A stretch of 64,000 bases of DNA from Chrysoperla carnea (lineage: Eukaryota; Arthropoda; Insecta; Neuroptera; Chrysopidae), in assembly GCF_905475395.1 (NCBI RefSeq), contig NC_058339.1:93010520-93074519 (forward strand). The letters run 5' to 3'. The notes under the pieces were generated by a model. It did no database searches and had not been told where the DNA came from. It worked only from the letters and a program-made list of their open reading frames with translations. The position numbers and the translations under genes were made by a program. Shown one piece after another: positions 44,006-56,700 of this stretch (positions within the stretch are counted from its first letter, which is position 1; each line of letters starts with the position of its first letter).

Positions 44006-44284
44006 TTGTTAATTTTTTAATCTGCTTAACCGATAAAAACAATTTTTAACTTAAACAAATGGAAATATTTCAATCGATTTTGAATGGTTTCAGAAATGGT
44101 TTAAATTATGCTTACGTAATTAAATGACTCTTTAATTGTGCGTATTAATAGTTTTTTTTATGAAAACATATTATTTGTTTAAAACGCTTGATCATCATAT
44201 CAATTAGTTATTAATAGCAGAATATTGCGTGCTACAAGATTAAATTATAATTATTTATTTATTTGTTATAGAACATAATTCAAA

Positions 44285-46492
44285 ATGGAAGCTTTATCAG
44301 AAATTTTACAACCATATAAAGATGTGGTCGGATTGGTCGCATCGGTTTTAACAATTGGACAATTTTTTTCTGGTGTATTAATTTGTAAAGAAATTTACGA
44401 TGCTAAAAGTACACAAGGAAAATCAGCCATGCCATTTATTGGTGGTACAGTATTGTAAGTTATTTTAGAATTTAATTACGACTTTTAACTGAAAAAACCA
44501 TGGGAATCTTAATGAAAACGTTTTAGTATTTATTATTATATAACAGGTAGCACCACATATGTCGAATCTAAATAGAGGGTATTAGTAGAAAATTTATAAG
44601 AAATAAACAAGTTTTAATTTTGTATAAATTCTATTTATATTTTCATTAAATTAATAAATTTAATTTGTTAATAATAATATTTGTTGAAATAAAAATAAAT
44701 TGTTAACACATGTGTTTTGGATTCGATACTGGTGGCGTTACTACGAGCAGTTTTGTAAACTAACTTGTACATCAATAAGAAGGGAACATATGTTCCTAAC
44801 CTAATTCATTTTATATAGAGTTTTAACAGACTTGTATGTATATTTATATGACTGTGCCTCCTATACAGTCTATATTTATTAAGTCTATTGGTAGATCTAT
44901 GATTGGCTTTCGTACTTGTATTATAAAAATGTCATTGAGCAGTAATTGTTTTGTGTGAAGGATGTAATGAATTTAGTAATTAAGATTAATAGATATCTTC
45001 TTATTAATTAATTAAATGATTACTTTTCAATTTATTACATAATTTGTTTTGAAATAGTTTTAATATTTGCTTTTACTACTGAAATATACAGGGTGTTAGG
45101 AAATAAGTATGGAGGGTAGAGGTAAGGAGGGCCATCTTAAATAGAGCTTAAAGTAAAAAAGAAATGTAAGACGTTTATTACAATGCTTTATATAATACTG
45201 TTTTATACACTAAAATGGTCCTCCTTACCTCTACACTTCATAAAAATAAGCTAAAAATATATCTATATGAATTGAGGGGGGGGGGTAATTTGGGGGTAAG
45301 TTTCGGAGGGAGGTATTTTTAACCCCCGCAAGAAAAAAGAAGGAGTGTTATAAGTTTGACCGATATTTGTGTGTGTATTCGTTAAGAAGGTAATTTAATG
45401 GAGAGTGTTGTTAGATATGTTTCAAATGCGAGTTTAGGGTTCCATACCCGAAATTTCACTTGTTAAGCTAAGTATAAATTCATGGAATTTTATTTTCTGT
45501 GACGCCACCGCCAGGGATGCCAAAAGGGGAACCCCCTTGCGAGTAATGCTAGTCTTTTAAAGTATGATTACTAAACCAAATATTTTTGTATTGTTACAGA
45601 GGTATTATTATGTTACAATATTCATTAATATTGGACGATATAAATATGTTACGTGTAAATATTGCTGGAATTCTATTAAATATTTTTTATATGACATGTT
45701 TTTATTTATATTGTGAAAATAAAAAAAAAGATGTTATCAAACCATTGTTAATTGGATTGGGAATTGCTACAGCAGTTTATTTTTATATTAAAATTGAAGA
45801 TCCACAGTTAATTGAGTATCGATTAGGTCTATTTGTTACAATTGCATTGATGGGTTTGATTGCTAGTCCATTATTTAACGTTGTAAGTATGATATTAACA
45901 TATATTTAAAACTTTTTTCAAATAAAAAAACTACATCTATGCAGTAGTTGATAGTTGATAACTTCTGATTAATGTTCATAGATGGCGTTTGATATAACAG
46001 TTTTATCGCTATGTGTGTCTGTGTGTCTGTCTGTGGCATCGTAGAGCCTAAACGGATGAACCTATTTAGATTTTTTTGTTTCATTTGAAAGGTAATCTAA
46101 TTGAGAGTGCTCTTAGATACTTTTCAAGTACGAACTTAGGGTTCCATACCCCATAAATTTGTCGGGGGTTTCTTAAATTTTGTAATTTACTATTTAATTT
46201 GTTTTTCAGGCTGAAATTATTAAAAAACGAAATGCTGAAACAATGCCTATGCCTATCATATTCTCTGGAACAGTTGTCACAATAATGTGGACTCTTTATG
46301 GAATTATTCTTAAAAACGAATTCATGCTTGTAAGTATATAAATTTATTTTTGTTTGTTTTATTTGAATAAAAGTAATTTTAATTTTGTTTTTCCAGTTCC
46401 AAAATATGATTGGTATAGTTTTGAGTGCATTGCAAATTTTATTGTATATTTTCTTTCGTGGTGGCGTAAAAGAAGATAAGAAAAAAGAATAA
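44285..46492 (+). CDS. slv: SWEET-family sugar transporter (four exons)
   Basis: Facilitative sugar uniporter of the MtN3/saliva/SWEET family, expected in plasma or Golgi membrane. Exons: 44285-44454, 45600-45882, 46210-46329, 46397-46492; joined in frame to 222 aa, the family norm. It is almost all hydrophobic, consistent with seven helices as two MtN3 triple-helix repeats joined by a linker helix. Repeat 1 has GKSAMPFIGGTVLGIIM; repeat 2 has AETMPMPIIFSGTVVTIMW, with TLYGI following. The tail is short and Lys-rich (KEDKKKE). A pyrimidine-rich TTATAG sits 16 nt before the ATG, so a 5' UTR intron is possible. Intron 2 carries a dispersed repeat and intron 1 an inverted repeat. Animals usually have one SWEET; the Drosophila orthologue is slv. 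Confidence 0.93.
45108..45242. repeat. Inverted repeat in SWEET intron 1
   Basis: TATGGAGGGTAGAGGTAAGG on the left is matched inverted by CCTTACCTCTACACTTCATA on the right. The left side is preceded by a TACAGGGTG motif typical of insect terminal inverted repeats. Confidence 0.55.
45320..45470 (+). repeat. Dispersed repeat family E, copy 2
   Basis: GGAGTGTTATAAGTTTGACC and TTAGGGTTCCATACCCGAAA; SWEET intron 1. Confidence 0.6.
45996..46170 (+). repeat. Dispersed repeat family E, copy 3
   Basis: TGTGTCTGTCTGTGGCATCG, AAAGGTAATCTAATTGAGAG and TTAGGGTTCCATACCCCATA; SWEET intron 2. Confidence 0.6.
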
Positions 46493-46564
46493 ATAGATTA
46501 AATTTTGAACGTAAATCTAAATGCATTTTTTTTATTGTAAATATAATAATTATTTTTTTAAGTT

Positions 46565-46570
46565 AATAAA
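46565..46570 (+). terminator. Putative poly(A) signal of the SWEET gene
   Basis: AATAAA 73 nt after the SWEET stop codon in an AT-rich 3' UTR. Confidence 0.5.
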
Positions 46571-47228
46571 AATAGCTAAATTTTTATCTCCTAATTCCTT
46601 TTTAGTCTAAAAATGGTATATGATTAATTTTAGGTTAAGATGTGGCCTCGAGATATCAGACGAATAAGCAGGTAAGTCGTTTGTTGTTTAGTAATTGATT
46701 AAAATCGATTAAGATCGAAAAAGTTGGTTTTTCCGGGTAGTTTATGTACCTTTAAGATAAATATATTTCAGAATAAAAGTGGTAGTTTCATTTGAGGCCC
46801 GATTTCTGCATCAAAAATTTAAAAATTTCACTTGTTGCTAAAATATCATGCTCGTAGAAGTTTAGACGAAGAGATTAAGCCCCGAGAAACCGCTCTACCA
46901 TGAGAAAAGTTTTTACGAAAAGTATCATTATTAAAAATGCAATATTCCGAAAAATTTTCAAAATTTCTTGTTAAAAAAAGAACTGAAGATTTGTGAACCT
47001 ATTACTCATAACTTCACTAAATATGAACTTTAAAATCCAAAAAGAACAAAAGTTATAAGCAAATGTAAAACCGACTGTTTTCGCTAATTTTTTTAAGTTT
47101 TCTCGGCACCTACGCATCCAAATCGGTCTTACCAGATGTCAATCGATAGGTTTTTTTTTGAGATCTAGAACTTTCTGATGGGAATTTTGTGAAATTTTCC
47201 GATTTTGCCTCCTTTTTTTGCTCTGGCT

Positions 47229-47261
47229 CATGGAGGTTAGAGAGATCTTTATAACCTCCAT
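47229..47261. mobile_element. 33 bp micro-element with 9 bp target duplication
   Basis: A 33 bp palindromic insert with ends ATGGAGGTTA and TAACCTCCAT is flanked on both sides by the direct repeat GCTCTGGCT (47220-47228 and 47262-47270). The tips match the element at 31017-31458. A 9 bp duplication is typical of Mutator-like elements; this assignment is inferred. Confidence 0.6.
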
Positions 47262-47718
47262 GCTCTGGCTATTGGGGTATTATATGTGTTTGAGATCCCA
47301 AACTATTTCTTATTCTATTTACAAACCTTTCCCTTATAAATCGCTTACACAATTCATATCTAGAGTGCTGCACCTACTTACAATTTACCAAATACATAAT
47401 ATTAAATCAAATTTAAATTTTGTATACCAGTGTAAACTAGTTTTGATTGGTTCATTTAAAAACATGCGCCATTGATGAAAAGTCACATTTGGCTTGAAAA
47501 TATTTTAGATACAATATCGTACATCGTACTTGTCATTCCAAGATAGTGACGACTGACTGTGACTCGTGAAGTGAATGTTCTATTTATGTTTATGTTATGT
47601 GATTATTATTAATAATCATGTCAATTCATTATAATTATTAATTTTATTAAAAAAAAGACAATGTATCGTCCATTAAATAAATAAAATAAATAAATTCAAT
47701 TAAATTATTTAAAAAAAA

Positions 47719-50700
47719 ATGACTTGTTTACTTATAAATATTTATAATAAAGTACCTAAATCCATACAAAATCAAAGTTTATTAAAATCAATTGCATATA
47801 CATTATTTGATAAATATAAACAAAACTCATTGAATATTAATAATAATAATTTATTATGGACCAGTGTTTATAAACAAAGTGCATCTTCAGCAGCGGTTCG
47901 ACATGATTCTTTACAAAATTTAACGAAAGTTCAAGCACAAGAATTAGCGTTACGTTTAACGAACGAAGAACGACAGTTACTTTTAAATGCGTTACAAGAG
48001 TATCAATCGAAAATTATTAAAGATGAATATGAAGGTAATCAATTAATTAATAAATTTACATATTTTATTATAGTTTTTGTAGGTGGTGATTGAATTAATT
48101 GTTTTTAGTGGTGACTTCATTCATATTAATATTTTATTTACAGGTGCTTAATGAGTTTTATATTAATCATTGGTTTTCTTACTAATTTAAAATTTGACAG
48201 AGTATTTATATTTAATAAAATAAACCGACCATGCTCAGTTTGTTTTTTATTTTTATGGGTCTAGATTAGATAAAACTTGTTGCATGTTGAATTACAGGGA
48301 GTAAATAATAATAATAAATATTATTTCATTTACTTTGTATGGCGGTAAATTTTAAAATAATTAATTTGATTTAAAATGTTTACTAAACAAATATACCGTG
48401 TGTTCATTTCAAAAGTGTCCATACTTCATAACTCTTGACCTGTTATTAATATATTATTGTTTTGAAAGTGAAAACACGCCGATTTAGGTATCGAGAGGGA
48501 ATTTAAATAATGGTACATAGAGAATTTAAGGTTTCACGCTTGGACACCCTAGGTTAGGTTAGAGTGGCTGTCCTGGGGTGGGACACACTTAGACCATAGG
48601 TAAATGGGTTGGCCCATCCCCGGCCACTACTCAATGAACCATTTGGAGCTGTTTAAGAACAGCAGAAGAGCTTTGACGTCTACTGACTTTAGGTGGGAGA
48701 GGTCGTCAAAGAGAGGCTGGTTCAAGTAAGTCCATCCCCTCATGACAAGAGCTGGACAGTGACAGAGAAGATGAGACATTGTCTCCTCCTCGTCACCACT
48801 GTGTGACAGCTCCTGCAGTAGTCGTGATACACTGCCAGGCCTAAGCGTTCAGCATGCTTGCCGCCCTAACTTTGTTATAGTTCATTTGAAAGGGCACACA
48901 ATTCTCTCTTCAACCATGATAAAAAATGAATCCCATCAGGTCAAGAGTTGTTAAGAGTGGATACTCTTGTAATAAACACACTGTATGATTTGAAGACGCA
49001 TTAATAATGCGCACAGGTAATAAATATACTGCAGGTGATTATGCTGAATTTTATCAATGTGTACACGTGCGCATTCCCATTTTTTTATAGGTATTTACAA
49101 AAATTTTTCTTGTTGATTTATAGGCTGAAGTTCAGAAAACTTTTATTATCAAAATTTTCTATTGGCACCGTGCATGGGTGTTATTTCAGGCGTTTCCATG
49201 GTAACGATATACTACTTTTTTAATATAATTGTATGGGTAGACATATCAGTTTATGGATTGTATATGTATATGTTTACCTTTTTATTTTCACAATTTCTAA
49301 TGCAATAATTTTAAATAATTGTTCTTTTTCAATAATTGTAATTTATCATTTACTATACCATTCACATGTAAACAATCGAAAATGACAGCCTTCTTTAACG
49401 CCAAAATTATCCAAGGGGAATGAGTTATGATTTGTTTGAAATTTTGGTAAAATTTTGTGTTTTCATTTAATATTTTTGAGTATATCTATGAATACTAAAC
49501 GAAACTATTATCAGAGTTATGTCCAGTAGTGTCACCTATGAGTACTAAACTAAACTACTATCAGAGTTATATCCAGTAGTGTCATCTATGAGTACTAAAC
49601 CAAACTATTATGACGATCATACTATTAATGACGTATATATTGTATGACGTATTTTCCTATATAAACTTTCATTGATGGATTATCCTCTAAACTCCCTCGC
49701 ACATCCCATGCACATGAGTCTGATGTAATTTAATAAATAATGATTAAGACTCATTTCTACAGATACAAAAAAAAGATTACCTTTATAATAAATAAACATT
49801 TTATTATAAGGTATGTTTAAAGAAATCTTTTCAATATACTGGGATATTGTACCGTTGTACGTATAGTATAAAGTATTTATTTTTATTATTTTTTGTAATT
49901 CAAACTTTATCCTCAAATATGTTGCATATAATCCAGCGTTTCTAAACTGTTTCGACATTTCACCAATCGTAGTAAAACTGTTAGTAATTCGACATTTTAC
50001 TAATTATGTAAGAAGTTTTTTGTTTGTATTGACTTTATAGCCGTGGAGCCCGTGACAGGAAAAATACACTTTCGCAGATTTGGAAATTTCGCATATGAAT
50101 CAATGCTATTTAACGATAGGTACAATATGTACTAGGTGTGCCAGGGTTTATCCTGGAAGATATATTTTTTGCCAGAATTTTTTTATTTTGTACTTGTGTG
50201 ACAGATATTTTGGTCAAGTTTTGAGCTGTCACACCGAGATATTTCGAAATTAGAATATTAAAAATCGGTGTGCAAGGTCTTTCTGCCTCGATAAGAGTTG
50301 TCACACTAAATTTTTCTTGAAAATAGATAAAATTTGCGGTAAAATGGTCTCTTACAAATTAATTTCCATGAAAGTGTAAAATACTTGTAATAAAAAATAT
50401 TTGTGCCAGGATAAACTCTGGCACACCTAGTACATATTGTACCTATTGTTAAATAGCATTGATTCATATGCGAAATTTTGAAATCGAGTGCAATTTTACT
50501 GCCACGGGCTCCCCACTTATTAGTAGATACTTTTTAGTAAATTTTCAAAAAAATTATAAAGCTAAAAAGACATATAACTTCATTTTCGAATCAAAGTATT
50601 TTGATGATAAAAATTATTCGTAATATTATATAAGTAAAGAAATAATCACTCCTTTTCATCAGATAATTAAAATTAAATTCGTAATCTATTAAAGAAGTAA

Positions 50701-53700
50701 TTAGAAGACTTTAGGGTTGAGAATTGCTGATTTATATACTATACTACTGCTGACGTTTAAAGGGACTACCACTACATATAGAAAGATGAGTATGGCATTT
50801 CGGTCGATAATTTAATGTAGGAATTGTGTAGCAGGAGAAGCTATTTTTAGATTTTGTAACACATGTAGTGTGAGCGCTTGTAATTGTGTTTATACAAAAA
50901 ATTTTATATAAAATACAATTTGGATGTATATACCTTTTATAATTGGCTTGCATAATCTACGTCCTAAGTCTGTCTTGTGTTAGTTCATTTTCTTTATATT
51001 AAAAGCTTTAGGATTCAAAAGCTTCCTTCATTATATTAGGTCATAAAGTTAATAAAAATAAGAAAATCTTTTTTCGAGTAAGAAAACATTTTATTACGTT
51101 AAAATGGGATGTTCAGTCACTATTTTTCAAGAAGTTAATTCTGCGAGCTACAGAAAATTAACTTTTGCAAAATTGTACGCATCGACCTCTTAACCGCGTT
51201 GAATATTGAGCGAGGTTAAATCGTTTAGCCGATCTTCAAACATTGTCAATCTAAGGTATGCTTTGAGACAACGCAAAGTTGAAAAGGAGCGTTCATTGTT
51301 CGCAGTTGTCGCAGGTAAAATTGCCAAAACGCGAATATATATTCATTATAAATATCGATTATCACCAGAAATATCGTGGGTATCGCTAACCAGTATGAGC
51401 CTGGCGACCATATTGCATGGATTCGTCCGCCATAACTATTGCTAACGTTACTATTCCCTCAATGTCTTATATCTCGGAAATTATTGGGTCTACAGAGACC
51501 ATAGTCTCATATAGTAGCAAATTTAGCCTCCTTTAAAAAAAGTCCTGAAAAGGTATTATAAAAAACTAGTCTTTTAGGGTTATAATCGCTGGAATCTGAA
51601 AAAAACCAGGGTCAAATACTTGACAAAACTGGCGCAAAGTACCCTGTACTTTCAGACGACAAGATTACTGGATTATCTCTAACTCATATAAAATATTTAA
51701 AAGGTTTTTTGCGTGTCGGTATAATTTTTTATGAAAAATTTGTTTTATGCGTCATGTATGATATAATATAAACAAATTTATTCTGTAAATCTCTTTATAA
51801 TTTCAAGTGTTGAACAAAAGACCTAGAATTTATTATAGTACTGAAGCTGTGGTAGCAGAACCGTACATTCCATTGCTGAATCACACAACGTAGGATGAAA
51901 TTTAGGTGGACAGTGGGAGAAAAACGTTAAGAAATATTTCACGTAACTTGAATATGCATTCTGAAACCGGGAAAACACAAAAATGATTGCTAAACAAGCC
52001 GTGATGTAAGTTTGCCGGAGAATAGTCAGGACACAGCTCCAGTACTATAAAATGTATATAAAAGATCTATAATATACAGAATGATTTTTTAAGTAGTATC
52101 CACTCTTTTATTTCTAAAAATAGGGATGGAAAAAAATTCTGAAAACTGTTTTTTACACGTAGCCGTTCTTCTTGATCAAAAAGAGGTCAAGTTTGTTTTT
52201 TAAAGTTATATTTCTTTAGATGCATTATAAAAAAATGATGTTACAATTAATTAGTTACAATTTTTTAACACCATGAAGTTAGTCGTTAAACGAAATGTCA
52301 CTCACATTAGAGAAGGATAGATAGATAACAGATTAAGTGTCCTCTATGAGCCCAATCGATAAGCTTATATAGTTTGTCGTATTTAAGATGAAGACATCCT
52401 CATATTTTCGTTATTTATAGGAATATCGATTTTAAATTTTGGCAAAATATTAAGAATCGGCTCTATTTGTCATTTTTAGGAGGCTGAGTTCTGAGTTCGG
52501 TTTAGTATCTTAAAAAAATATGACAGGTATGACTGTGAAGTATAACTTGCGTACATTAGTAGTATTTCCCACTCCATTTTTGAAATATAATGGTGGAATC
52601 TTATAAAAAAAAAATCATTCTGTAATATGTAAAAAACAAATCCTCTTAGTTTTATTTCATAAAAGCTTACTTTCATTTTCATTGTAGTAATATTTTGGCA
52701 TGAATTGAGGCTTTGAGAAAACTTACTGACAACTTATCATAAATATTTATAAGGGTATCTGTTCTGGATTCATTCATATCAAGTGAAAACTACCTTTAAA
52801 ATGTTAGTACCTGTATCAACTACAAAATCTTTTACATCATCCCATTCAACAGATTTAGGTATCGTACGAATAAAATTGTAAGGGCTTTGTTTATTGTAAT
52901 TTTTATGTTCAAGATTCCTTGGAAAAGATTTCTTATTTCAATTTTACGTTTTTAAAGAAATAACTCGATCATCTTAAACGAAATAAGCTGAATATTTCTA
53001 CAATCTTTTATTTTGATAGTACAAATGTTGTCTCATTTTCGAAAATGCAGTATCGTGGTTTCCATATCTGGCAAATGGGCTAATATAAATGAATAATTAC
53101 CAAGAAAATTGAAAAATACGACCCAAAATTAGTGGGTTATAAAAAAAAATTCATTCCAATACGATCAAATTTGGCCAAAATATTAAAAAAATTCATTTTT
53201 TGAACTTTATGACGTCAGAAAATCCAAAAAAAAGATTTTGCTCTACAATATGTAAATTTTATCCAATTTGGATCAATCAAGTATGAAATTCCACTAATTT
53301 TGGGTTATTATTTTCAAATATTTGGTCAAAATTAACGTATCTCGAATAAATTTCGAAAATACTGCATCGTGGTATCCACATTTGGCATAATGGCTAATAT
53401 AAAGGAATAAATACCAGGAAAAATGAAAGAAATGACCCAAAATTAGTGGGTTGACCAAAATATCTAATAAATTGATTTTTTTGTACTTTATGACGTCATA
53501 AAAATCCAAAAAATATGATTTTGCTTTACAACACGCAACTATCTCGAATAACTTTTCGAAAATGATGATTTGTTGTTTTGTTCGGCAATAAAGATTTCTA
53601 TCAATTGAAAACATGTGGGCAACTCCTAGACAGTTGCCTACTCTCCCGAATGATAATTTGGCTCCGTCCATTACGTCAATCAAACTATATTGAACAGTGT

Positions 53701-56700
53701 GTATTTCCTTACCCTTCAAATTTCCACTTTTCATATACAATCAATAATAAGTAGTACATTCGCGAAATTGTACTACAATGATAGATTCTCAAACAGCGGT
53801 TGAATTGTAATTTTTATACGCCATTTCCTATTTACGTTATAATATGTTTGTTGTATTCTGCGCCAGAGATAAGAGGGAAAACAATTTTACGTTTGTTTGA
53901 TTTGATTCGCTTTTATTTAAAAGAAAAAAATAATTGGAAAATCTAAGCGGATCAGAATTGAATATTATAAATATATTTACAAGATAGATACGAGCATGTC
54001 GATATAGAATTCTAGAACCAATCATGAATACGCAAAACCATACATTTTATTTTTATTTTTGTATTAGTATTTCATATACACGGTGTCTACTACTTAAGTT
54101 GAGAACATATGGAAATCTTTTTTTTATAAGGTTTAAGTTAAGTTACCTATTTAAGTTTTACCTACTTATACATAATTCCAAAATTTTAGCGTTAATGCAG
54201 AGGTGATAAAATTGGTGATAAAATTAAAATTAATATTTTTTTTAGAGTTATATTGGGTGTATTATTAAAACTAATACTGTCCATTTTTATTTCAGAATAA
54301 AATAAGAATCAACAACAATTTTTGCGACATAAGATTATATTTCATTTGATTTGATTTGATTTTTTTAAATTATTTTTGGGTGATATTAAAGTAACACTTT
54401 TTTTGAATAAATTTTTTATTAAAATTTTTCTAGGTCAATTGGCAGCATCACGTTGGAGAAGTAAATTTGGTAGACCAAGTAAATTACCCACTTTAGGTGA
54501 TGTGGATCCTACTGGGACATTTTGTCCTATGCCAGAAGATTGGTTATTACGGAAGTATGGTATGATATAATATAAAGGCACATCCAAGAGTATGTGACAT
54601 AAAACATATGTACTATCTAACGCTTTGTAATTTGTTATACAAGGTGTTCTGTAAGTACCGCACACTTTTGGTTGCATCAGGTAGTAAATAAAATTCTAAG
54701 ACGAAAAGTCCTCTTTCATTTTTTTGATCCGATACACGGATAGTTAGCTATTAATTAAAATAGGTAGCCAATCAGAAGCATTGTAACTAAAAATAAAAAC
54801 CATTCAACGAAGACTTTTCGTTTTAGAATTTTATTTTCTACCTGATGCAACAAAAGCGTGCGGTATTTACGGGACACCCCGTATACTAATACATAACGCA
54901 ACAGTTTTTCGAGCTTCATAACAAATCATTTTACTAATTTCTTATGTCATTAGAATAATTAATTAATATTTCTTAATTATTAATCAATTGTCATACCTAT
55001 TTTAACTTAAATATTTATATAAATTATTCATTAAATTGAACCATTTCGGTCTTGATCGTTAATATTTTGTGAAAAACTGTTTTCCAGTTCCTGTTTTAAT
55101 TAGTACGAATTATTTTCGCCAGTTGGCGTAGTTGCATTTTCCAGTTATTAAAACATGCATACATATTTTTAGATGTAAAAAAGTTGTCTTTATGTATGTA
55201 CAAAATTCTAGTACAGGCTTTCTATTAGAATAATTAGTCTATTCTATGTGTTTTTCTATTTTCTAATTTTCTCTAAAAGTTATGCATTCATTTCAAAATA
55301 TTAGAACTAAACTAACTAACAAAAAGTTTTAATTAAAACTTTTTATGTTCCATTTAACCAGAAAATTTAGAAAAAAAAGTACACAATAGAAATTAGAATT
55401 TCATCAGGGAATGGAGAACGAACATTTTTTGTCGGGCGTTTTCATTTCTCTTTTGAAAAATTCTTTTAAAACTGTCTGTAACTTTAAAATTATCATGAAA
55501 AATAAAAAATAAAAATAGTTTTTCTATAAAACTTATATATGCTATTTTCATTTTTGTCAAATAAAAAAGAAAACATTTTTTTTTCACAATCCCAATTAAT
55601 GACCAGTGACAGACAATACAGGACATAAAAATCACAGTTAGAATGGAATCACCTATACCATGTGTGTTTGTACCATCTAGGCATATACATATCTGTAGTA
55701 TGACAGAATACATTCGTTTGGTAACGCATCTAAGCGAGAGGTATTATATACATGTATTGAACATTAGTTGGTAGACGCTTGGAGAGTGGGAGTTTTTTAG
55801 TTGCAGATAACTAGTAAGTTCATCAAAACTCCCACTCTCTGCATGCATACAACGGAAGACCTGTCTTATCGTATCTGTAGTCTTACAATACATGTATATA
55901 ATACCTCTCACTTAGATGCATTACCAAACGGATGTATTCTGTCATACTACAGACATGTATATGCCTAGATGGTACAAACACACATGGTATATTCTTCTGC
56001 TCTTTTAACATTAAAATTTAAGCCTTACAGTACAAGGCATATTGACTGGACTGCAGTAATTTTTCCAACACATAAACGTAAAAGAAATTATTTTTTTAAC
56101 ATTTATAATGAAAATTTTAATTATATCGAAAGCAGAAAAACATTTCATTGTAAAAATGACCTGTAGCATAAGTTATTTAAAAAAAGAATGGAATTATTTT
56201 ATGAATAATTTATACATTTATTACAAATTCATAGCTTTAGGTGATGATGCTGAAAACAGGAGCGAGCGAACAAGCGAGCGTGGTCAACGATGCTTTGTTA
56301 AACATTGATATATGTATTTATTATTAATATATTCTTATTATTATTATTTATTATCTAAAAATACACAAAATAAATAACATAATATGTAATTTATTTTGCT
56401 TTCACGCTCTCTTCATCATCATTTAATTATCATCTACGCTACACTACGCATCAATATAACTTACTACGCTACGCTCAAACTCAAACTAATTGTCAACCAT
56501 TAATTATAATATTATTACTAACATGTATTATAAATATTGTGCCGTGAGTAAAATACATTTTCATTTAAATTTCATAGATGGATGTTTTCTTCGCTCTTCT
56601 TATTTAATATTTTCATTTCATTCTACGCATATGCATGTTTTATTTGTTCACATTAATATAGTTCTATGGTTTTTCAATTATTATTACACAAAAGTTGTTG

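Larger units (their letters stand above)
46493..47718. other. SWEET-TMEM65 interval, no gene recognised
   Basis: SWEET 3' UTR followed by unassigned sequence, the 33 bp micro-element at 47229 and an AT-rich leader before the TMEM65 ATG. The TMEM65 promoter is presumably within the last few hundred bases. Confidence 0.5.

Noticed and set aside
45875-46084. 69 aa minus-strand ORF in SWEET intron 2
   Set aside because: Lies over dispersed repeat family E; no support.
51113-51460. Possible transposase or gene remnant around the 79 aa ORF at 51206
   Set aside because: No consistent frame or domain emerged. Part of it (51370-51460) matches a non-coding repeat at 15010-15100, so it is just dispersed repeat sequence.
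53294-53740. 148 aa minus-strand ORF
   Set aside because: Covers the tandem duplication at 53036-53575; composition is repeat-like and no domain was seen.
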